From: Baffinella frigidus
Lineage: Eukaryota > Cryptophyceae > Cryptomonadales > Baffinellaceae
DNA: 11,862 nt
Reading direction: 5' to 3'
NCBI GenBank assembly: GCA_026770585.1
Contig: MU647046.1
Span: 109,463-121,324 of the forward strand
Within the stretch, counting starts at the first letter, position 1. Every line of letters starts with the position of its first letter. The translations under genes were made by a program, and so were the position numbers. Below the pieces are notes generated by a model. The model was not told where the DNA came from and did no database searches. It saw only the letters and a program-made list of their open reading frames with translations. Positions 11,665 through 11,862 of the stretch are shown here, piece after piece.

Positions 11665-11748
11665 TTCTAGAACATTCTACAACCTTATCGAACTTTCTAC
11701 AATATTCTACAATATTCTAGAACTTTCTGCAATATTATAGAACATTCC
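11665..11748. promoter_or_regulatory. Cluster of HSE-like TTC/GAA motifs, copy 2
   Basis: Same opening TTCTAGAACATTC, then CGAACTTTC, two TTCTACAATA units, TTCTAGAACTTTC and TAGAACATTCC. It is about 20 bp longer than copy 1, through extra TTCTACAATA units. Confidence 0.4.
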
Positions 11749-11796
11749 AATATCTCATGTGTGTGGGGGGGGTTCAACCTCTTTCTTGATCTCCTT

Positions 11797-11862
11797 GGGG
11801 GGGGAGACCAAGTCCCAGGGGGGGGCCGCGTTGCGCTGGGGGGGCTTTTTGGACCTAGGGGG
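11797..11862. other. G-run replaced end of the second tandem copy
   Basis: Compared with the first copy at a constant offset of 196, three blocks are replaced by G runs of equal length: 11797-11804 (8), 11818-11825 (8) and 11838-11844 (7). Flanking bases match. The window ends shortly after. Base-calling or assembly error is the simplest reading. Confidence 0.7.

Noticed and set aside
1-11862. Prokaryotic operon or plasmid
   Set aside because: No ribosome binding sites, no gene runs, telomere-type repeats and intron-like boundaries all point away from bacteria.

Overview
This window reads as repeat-dominated nuclear DNA of a eukaryote, most likely a unicellular alga of the green lineage. The reasons are interstitial CCCTAAA/TTTAGGG-type arrays in both orientations, a small GC3-rich gene with a Kozak-type start and no bacterial ribosome binding site, coding-like pieces with intron-like flanks, and dense short inverted-repeat elements. 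Assignment below 'eukaryote' is inference. No rRNA, tRNA, CRISPR array, transposase or other long conserved protein could be recognised. Most long open frames are artefacts of repeats.

Layout. 1-1200: short repeats, a foldback element and two degenerate telomere-like arrays that enclose a small coding-like exon (about 887-1117). 1200-4820: a mosaic of four or five families of short elements (called A to E here) with terminal inverted repeats, often nested or back to back. They share a palindromic core built from CCTACNGTAGG and CCTAGG. A quasi-palindromic coding-like segment sits at 4000-4190. 4820-5900: fewer mobile repeats, but a near-perfect 76-bp inverted repeat with a 44-bp loop and a CCCTA-rich tract.

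5900-6960: the gene island. It holds a complete 53-residue single-span membrane protein gene (6079-6240), the best supported gene here. It is followed by coding-like segments on both strands and two near-identical 75-85 nt cassettes that could be introns. 6960-8660: more A and C elements, a 40-bp palindrome with tandem copies, and a 12-unit, 27-bp minisatellite. 8660-9600: D elements lie between duplicated copies of a Ser/Glu-rich coding-like end, then a foldback element with a perfect 42-bp palindrome at its centre.

9600-11862: a 55-bp period duplication, a long TTTAGGG-like array, a composite tandem repeat that carries C elements (one broken by a nested E element), and two 170-200 bp repeats with clustered TTC/GAA motifs like heat-shock elements. 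In the last copy three blocks are replaced by G runs of exactly equal length, which suggests a sequence-quality problem at the window end.

The most notable signals are the shared core among TA-flanked element families, the possible introner-like cassettes, the 196-nt hairpin, and the HSE-like arrays. No operon-like cooperation between genes can be claimed.
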